This document shows positions 4,446-5,584 of a DNA stretch of 5,584 nucleotides, piece after piece. A model generated the notes under the pieces. The model was not told the DNA's origin. It did no database searches and saw only the letters and a program-made list of their open reading frames with translations. The stretch is from contig JAHELX010000439.1 of the NCBI GenBank assembly GCA_024643945.1, forward strand, positions 1 through 5,584. The letters are read 5' to 3'. Made by a program: the position numbers and the translations under genes. Every line of letters begins with the position of its first letter. Position 1 is the first letter of the stretch. Origin of the DNA: Anaerolineales bacterium (GTDB taxonomy: Bacteria; Chloroflexota; Anaerolineae; 4572-78; NAK82).

Positions 4446-5584
4446 TAGACAAACCTATTGTCGGCATTGACCTGGGCACAACCTATTCCGCCGTCTCGAT
4501 GGTACAGGACGGCCAACCGTGCATATTGCCAAACGGCAGCGAACGGATTATCCCCTCGGTAGTGGGTTTTTCGCCTCCGAACAAGTGGTTGGTGGGGACA
4601 CCGGCTCGCAATCAATACGTGTTCGCGCCTGAAAACACAGTACGTTCCGTCAAGCGCAAGATGGGCAGTATCGAACTTGTAACGCTGGGGGGCCACCAGT
4701 TTACGCCACAGCAAATCTCAGCCTTTATCCTGCGCGAGCTAAAGCGCATCGCCGAGGAACACCTGGGCCAGGAGGTAAGAAAGGCGGTCATCACCGTGCC
4801 CGCCTACTTCTCCGACGCGCAGCGCCAGGCGACCAAAGACGCCGGCACTATTGCCGGCCTGGAAGTGGTAAGGATCATCAACGAGCCGACTGCGGCGGCT
4901 CTGGCCTATGGGCTGAACCGGGGTGACGACCAACTTGTACTGGTCTACGACCTGGGAGGCGGCACCTTCGACGTGTCGCTGGTGGAGCTGACAGCCGGCG
5001 TGGTGGAGGTACGCGCCAGCCACGGCAATACCCACCTGGGGGGGGACGACTTCGACGAGCGGCTGGCCCAGCACGTGAATGAAGTCTTCTCCAAGCAACA
5101 AGAAGTTGACCTCAGCGGGAACCGCCAGGCGCTGGCCCGCCTGAATCGGGCTGCCGAGCAGGCTAAAATCCACCTCTCAGACCATCCTTTTGCCTGGATG
5201 CGCGAGGAATATCTGGCCGAGAAGAGCGGAAAGCCACTGCACCTGGAATACGAGGTGGCCCGCGCCCAGTTCGAGGAAATGATCGAGGATCTGCTGCGAC
5301 AAACGACCGAGTCCATCGATCGCGTGCTCAAAGACGCCGGCCTGTCGGCAAGCGATCTGGACCGGGTGTTGCTGGTGGGTGGTTCGACGCGCATCCCGGC
5401 CGTGTGGGAGTTGGTCGCCGAGCATACCGGCATCGAGCCGGAAATGGCCATCAACCCTGACGAAGCGGTGGCCCTGGGAGCCGGTGTGCAGGCAGCTATT
5501 ATCGCCGGTCAGCCGATTGACTCCATCCTGGTTGATGTCACCCCCTTTTCACTGGGCATTGAGGTGGCGACTTTCATGGGCGAC
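4442..5584 (+). CDS. dnaK: Hsp70/DnaK-family chaperone, 3' end outside window
   Basis: The first 381 residues of an Hsp70; the frame is open to the window edge. The ATPase domain is complete: phosphate-1 loop GIDLGTTYSAV (8-18), ENTVRSVKRKMG (64-75), ITVPAYFSDAQRQATKDAG (117-135), NEPTAAALAYG (147-157), phosphate-2 YDLGGGTFDVSL (169-180), THLGGDDFD (197-205) and adenosine loop LLVGGSTRIP (310-319). Equivalents of E. coli D8, T11, K70, E171, D194, T199 and D201 are present (D10, T13, K71, E148, D170, T175, D177), so ATP hydrolysis should be intact. The interdomain linker SILVD (361-365) and DVTPFSLGIE follow. Relative to E. coli DnaK it lacks about 24 residues after KRKMG, as in Gram-positive-type Hsp70s. 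A divergent segment, HPFAWMREEYLAEK (248-261), replaces the usual lobe II strand. Whether this is the housekeeping DnaK or a specialised paralogue is unclear; the unusual partners favour a paralogue. Confidence 0.93.
   Translation, partial: MIDKPIVGIDLGTTYSAVSMVQDGQPCILPNGSERIIPSVVGFSPPNKWLVGTPARNQYVFAPENTVRSVKRKMGSIELVTLGGHQFTPQQISAFILRELKRIAEEHLGQEVRKAVITVPAYFSDAQRQATKDAGTIAGLEVVRIINEPTAAALAYGLNRGDDQLVLVYDLGGGTFDVSLVELTAGVVEVRASHGNTHLGGDDFDERLAQHVNEVFSKQQEVDLSGNRQALARLNRAAEQAKIHLSDHPFAWMREEYLAEKSGKPLHLEYEVARAQFEEMIEDLLRQTTESIDRVLKDAGLSASDLDRVLLVGGSTRIPAVWELVAEHTGIEPEMAINPDEAVALGAGVQAAIIAGQPIDSILVDVTPFSLGIEVATFMGD

Noticed and set aside
4945..5454. 169-codon minus-strand ORF within the Hsp70 gene
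   Set aside because: The plus strand encodes unmistakable Hsp70 motifs over the same stretch, so this is a shadow frame.
1..5584. CRISPR array, tRNA or rRNA gene
   Set aside because: No regularly spaced repeats, cloverleaf-like segments or rRNA-like sequence were seen on either strand.

Overview
The window looks like bacterial chromosome, moderately GC-rich, with two unrelated transcription units facing away from each other across an intergenic region of about 550 bp. The gene content (a DUF2283 gene paired with a PBECR-like gene, and a TPR, J-like, GrpE, Hsp70 cluster) and an Hsp70 lacking the roughly 24-residue insert of proteobacterial DnaK would fit a Chloroflexota-type bacterium. That taxonomic guess is inference and was not tested.

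Left part, minus strand (about 30-606): a compact two-gene operon. A GTG-started 99-aa protein with a PBECR/DUF4258-like putative nuclease fold comes first. It overlaps by 16 bp an 83-aa DUF2283 protein. The pair has a good promoter (TGGACG, 17 bp, TATAAT) and a 10-bp-arm palindrome between the -10 box and the start codon. It resembles a toxin-antitoxin or small accessory module, but function is unproven.

Middle (566-1119): no convincing gene. It holds the leftward promoter and palindrome, three copies of TTGAGTA (two at the first gene's start, one in the intergenic region), a dense cluster of inverted repeats at 805-849, a strong bidirectional intrinsic terminator at 867-902, a probable rightward extended -10 promoter at 968-998, and a structured leader of about 115 nt ending in a possible five-codon mini-ORF that stops one base before the next gene.

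Right part, plus strand (1120 to the window end): a tight operon for a non-canonical Hsp70 machine. It encodes a 745-aa TPR protein, a 141-aa J-like protein whose HPD triad is replaced by PPE, a divergent 208-aa GrpE, and an Hsp70/DnaK whose first 381 residues (complete ATPase domain, interdomain linker, start of the substrate domain) lie in the window. Adjacent genes overlap or nearly overlap; an 18-codon ORF exactly bridges the grpE stop and the dnaK start.

The likely reading is a dedicated chaperone module: GrpE exchanges nucleotide on the Hsp70, the J-like protein binds or scaffolds it without the standard HPD trigger, and the TPR protein supplies client or partner binding. This is the most interesting part of the window.
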